DNA of 64,000 nt from CAVSPO01 sp963730005 (GTDB lineage: Bacteria > Actinomycetota > Actinomycetes > Propionibacteriales > Propionibacteriaceae): assembly GCA_963730005.1 (NCBI GenBank), contig CAVSPO010000012.1, forward strand, positions 124,001 to 188,000, read 5' to 3'. A program made the translations under genes and the position numbers. This document shows positions 62,401 to 64,000 of this stretch, in pieces. The first letter of the stretch is position 1. Every line of letters starts with the position of its first letter. Under the pieces are notes generated by a model, which made no database searches, had not been told where the DNA came from, and saw only the letters and a list, made by a program, of their open reading frames with translations.

Positions 62401-63491
62401 GTGCGGTTGGAGTAACGCGAGATGCGTGCCAGCCCGGTGTCGATGACGTAGCGCACGCCCGGGACCGTCAGCGAAGTCTCGGCGACGTTGGTGGCCAGCA
62501 CGACACGGCGCCCGGGGTGGGGGCTGAAGACGCGATGCTGCTCTGCCACCGACAGCCTGGCGTAGAGGGGCACCACCTCGGTGTCGTGCAGCTTCGCCTC
62601 CGCCAGCGCCTCGGCGGCGTCGCGAATCTCGCGCTCACCAGAAAGGAAGATCAGGATGTCACCGGGCCCCTCAGCACCGAGCTCACGGACCGCCGCCACG
62701 ATGCCTTCGTTCTGGTCAGCCACATCGTGCGAACGCTGCGGCACCTCCAGCGGTCGGTAGCGCACCTCCACCGGGTAGGAACGCCCCGACACCTCCACGA
62801 TCGGCGCCGGCATCGCCTCGCCCGCCTGCCGCGGCTCGGCAAAATGATCGGCGAAGCGCTGGGTGTCGATGGTCGCCGAGGTGATCACGACCTTGAGCTC
62901 CGGGCGTCTGGGCAGCAGTTGCTTCAGGTAGCCGAGCAGGAAATCGATGTTGAGGCTGCGTTCATGTGCCTCGTCGATGATGATGGCGTCGTAGTGACGC
63001 AGGTCCGGGTCGTGGCCGATCTCGGCCAGCAGCACGCCGTCGGTCATCACCTTGAGGCGGGTGGCCCGTGTCGCCTTCCGGGTGAAACGCACCTGGAAGC
63101 CCACCACGGTGCCCAGCTCGACGCCCAACTCCTCGGCGAGTCGGCTGGCCACGCTGCGAGCAGCCAAGCGCCGCGGCTGGGTGTGACCGATCCGCCGGCA
63201 CCCCAACTCCAGCAGCATCTTCGGCAGCTGGGTGGTCTTGCCCGAACCGGTCTCGCCGGCAACCACCAGCACCTGGTGACGGCGCAGCAACTCGGTGATC
63301 TCGTCGACGTGGCCACTGATGGGCAACCCGGGGTCATACGCGACGGTGAAGGGCAGATCGGGTTCCACCGGCTGTGCTGCCGCCGGCGCAGGGCGTCCAC
63401 GTCGGCCACGGGCACTGTTGCTCCGCCCAGCACGACGCCTGCTGCCGGCCCCGGGGCTGGCAGCAGGCGCGGCGACTGACGGCTGGCTCAT
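59451..63491 (-). CDS. hrpA: ATP-dependent RNA helicase HrpA
   Basis: 1346-residue DEAH helicase, the usual HrpA size. Walker A is VAGETGSGKTTQLPKMLL, the DEAH box is IIIDEAHERSLNIDFLLGYL, motif III is VITSATIDTQRF, and motif VI is QRAGRCGRVAPG. A long C-terminal HrpA domain (DUF3418) follows. HrpA helps rescue stalled ribosomes and processes mRNA in other bacteria. The N-terminus is preceded by a basic Arg/Ala-rich tail. Confidence 0.94.
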   Translation of the reverse strand: MSQPSVAAPAASPGAGSRRRAGRSNSARGRRGRPAPAAAQPVEPDLPFTVAYDPGLPISGHVDEITELLRRHQVLVVAGETGSGKTTQLPKMLLELGCRRIGHTQPRRLAARSVASRLAEELGVELGTVVGFQVRFTRKATRATRLKVMTDGVLLAEIGHDPDLRHYDAIIIDEAHERSLNIDFLLGYLKQLLPRRPELKVVITSATIDTQRFADHFAEPRQAGEAMPAPIVEVSGRSYPVEVRYRPLEVPQRSHDVADQNEGIVAAVRELGAEGPGDILIFLSGEREIRDAAEALAEAKLHDTEVVPLYARLSVAEQHRVFSPHPGRRVVLATNVAETSLTVPGVRYVIDTGLARISRYSNRTKVQRLPIEPISQASANQRAGRCGRVAPGICVRLYDEQEYLARPEFTEPEILRTNLASVILQMARAGLGDISSFPFVEAPERAHITDGLRLLDELGALKPGSHRNPQLTRDGRVLAGIPIEPRLGRMLIEASRRGCLREVQVIVAGLAIQDVRERPVERRDLADAAHRRFWSDDVLNEVAGGSVGAAERGETPARYTPHTSRADQQVERRPDAGGDLAAMLRMWVYLKRLRDQLSGSQFRRRCREEYLNYLRIREWQDLLTQLREICKDLGLRRNEQPAGLDVIMTSVLAGLLGHVGLKQVDKGDASKTARSRTRRPLTEFEGARGARFAIQPGSALAKQPPALVMAVELVETSRLWARTVAGIQPEWVEEVGSHVVKRSYSEPHWSSSSGSVLAYEKVLLFGVPVIADRLVDYARVDPAQARAIFIRSALVEGQWRPTPHTAAADLIDHNARVLAEVEDLEERTRRRDLAIDDHARFEFFDLRLPSTVCATSALEAWLRHQAPPDALRLTRADVLRVDKDAVDFGNFPDHWPINGLELPIEYIFDPGAGHDGVTVTVPLAQLNQLQGEPFSWQVPGLRAELATQLIRSLPKQWRTRFVPSPDHARDALRWLAANNADHGRSFWLELSRALTALTGERVPDDQWAPGQVPNHLRVAFDVVDGGKRIRHAKDFASLRTDLAQQVSATLTKAAAERPLVATSWTFGALAPQITVKRGSITAVGYPALQDTGTAVRQVLADSPVAQRVTHNAGIVRLLVLNLPDPTRWAVSHLTNADKLALGTNPYASVPDLLADARLKATAQLAARYADPMQVLSAGQFDALALQVRQSQADQLRAVVATAAATLRNAQQVRLALARFPAGSPTRQDVASQLDNLVFKNFISFTRDPWFEHLPRYLQAMQLRLQAAGSNPTRDVSQQAVIDELEADFVDLCDACPAGRLPDAVDEVGFLIEELRVQTFAQQLRTAVTVSPKRIRKTMETVRATLR

Positions 63492-63539
63492 GACGTTGCC
63501 AGCGTAGACGGTTCGGGAAACCGATCGCTGTCCTGGGAG

Positions 63540-64000
63540 TTAGTGCTGTTCCTCTTCCGCTGCCATGGCCTTTTCCTCAGGCGTCTCGGGCTCAGGCTGG
63601 GCACCTTTCCTGGGCGGAACGGGCACCTCCAGGGGATGCACCTGGCCCAACTGCCACTCACGCACCTCGGGGACGTCCTCCAGATTCTCCACGATGTACT
63701 CGGCGTGCTTGACGAGCATCCGTTCGCAGTACTGGTAAAGCTCGTGGCTGCCCTCGGGCTTCACCCTGGCGTTGTTGATGCAGTCCATCACCAGGTGGTA
63801 GCGGTCGACCCTGTTGCGCACCACCATGTCGAAAGGCGTGGTGGTGGTGCCCTGTTCGATGAAGCCGCGGGCGCGGATCCGGTCGGCGTCCGGGCGTCCG
63901 TGCATCACCTGATGAATGGCACCCGGGTAGCCGTGGAAGGCGAACACCACGTCCACGTCCTCTGTGAAGGTGTCCGCGAACGACTTGGCGCTCATGCCGT
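63540..64000 (-). CDS. xfp: Phosphoketolase, C-terminal part, runs off the window
   Basis: The visible C-terminal 150 residues match the XFP C-domain of xylulose-5-phosphate/fructose-6-phosphate phosphoketolase: FAFHGYPGAIHQVMHGRP, FIEQGTTTTPFDMVVRNRVD and RYHLVMDCINNAR. The enzyme splits the sugar phosphate with inorganic phosphate to give acetyl phosphate. The tail ends in Glu/Pro-rich sequence. The 5' part lies beyond the right edge. Confidence 0.93.
   Translation of the reverse strand, partial: GMSAKSFADTFTEDVDVVFAFHGYPGAIHQVMHGRPDADRIRARGFIEQGTTTTPFDMVVRNRVDRYHLVMDCINNARVKPEGSHELYQYCERMLVKHAEYIVENLEDVPEVREWQLGQVHPLEVPVPPRKGAQPEPETPEEKAMAAEEEQH

Noticed and set aside
1..64000. CRISPR arrays, rRNA genes, prophage or toxin-antitoxin pairs
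   Set aside because: I looked for regularly spaced repeats, rRNA stretches, phage structural genes and small paired genes on both strands and saw none.

Overview
This 64-kb window is high-GC, densely coded chromosome from an actinomycete, most likely a propionibacterium-like anaerobe or facultative anaerobe. The evidence is the conserved actinobacterial backbone: the DUF3000-protein/RNase D/dxs block, the APC-transporter/TrkA pair/OB-fold/DUF3710/dut/DUF4193 block, sepH, and two neighbouring sigma-70 genes. From memory, much of this matches the Mycobacterium tuberculosis Rv2680-Rv2710 region. Further support is an actinobacterial-type LexA box, frequent GTG starts, a complete topoisomerase IV, a phosphoketolase and a six-subunit Ech-type hydrogenase. 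There is no rRNA, CRISPR array or prophage; one IS110-family element is present.

Layout. 1-516: 5' end of thrS (minus strand) with an apparent frameshift. 721-6743: operon hypC-echABCDEF-hypA for a group 4 membrane-bound [NiFe] hydrogenase, facing a LarA-type nickel enzyme gene. 8121-11591: a minus-strand tRNA operon (Gly-Cys-Val), an arsenic operon (acr3, arsR-arsC fusion, arsC), a HAD-hydrolase remnant and a plus-strand tRNA-Val. 11592-15171: CbiX-like protein, PPK2, stand-alone LigD polymerase domain, MsrB. 15225-22339: DUF3000, rnd, dxs, a small gene under a perfect SOS box, aconitase. 22340-23915: IS110 element with a structured leader. 23916-34856: conserved actinobacterial block including an RNA methyltransferase, APC transporter, two TrkA proteins, dut and sepH. 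34857-39225: APP1-like phosphatase, parC, GntR regulator, a PTS-EIIA-like protein. 39346-44867: MFS transporter, then an indolepyruvate oxidoreductase/CoA ligase/ACT operon. 44880-51104: parE and a four-gene sugar isomerase/dehydrogenase operon. 51230-55191: small zinc protein, PAP2 phosphatase, KorAB. 55204-64000: two sigma factors, thioesterase, a coiled-coil protein, HrpA, and the 3' end of a phosphoketolase gene.

How it may fit together (inference). Two 2-oxoacid:ferredoxin oxidoreductases (KorAB and IorAB) would generate reduced ferredoxin. Ech would re-oxidise it to make H2 while pumping ions. PaaK would exchange arylacetate and arylacetyl-CoA next to IorAB. Nickel use recurs: the hydrogenase, HypA/HypC, and LarA. 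The pattern suits fermentative growth with amino-acid oxidation. The best leads for new biology are the SOS-box gene of unknown function (19111-19602), the Ech/IOR/KOR combination with an IorA lacking its ferredoxin domain, the EIIA-like protein, and the CbiX-like protein whose first metal-binding His is Lys.
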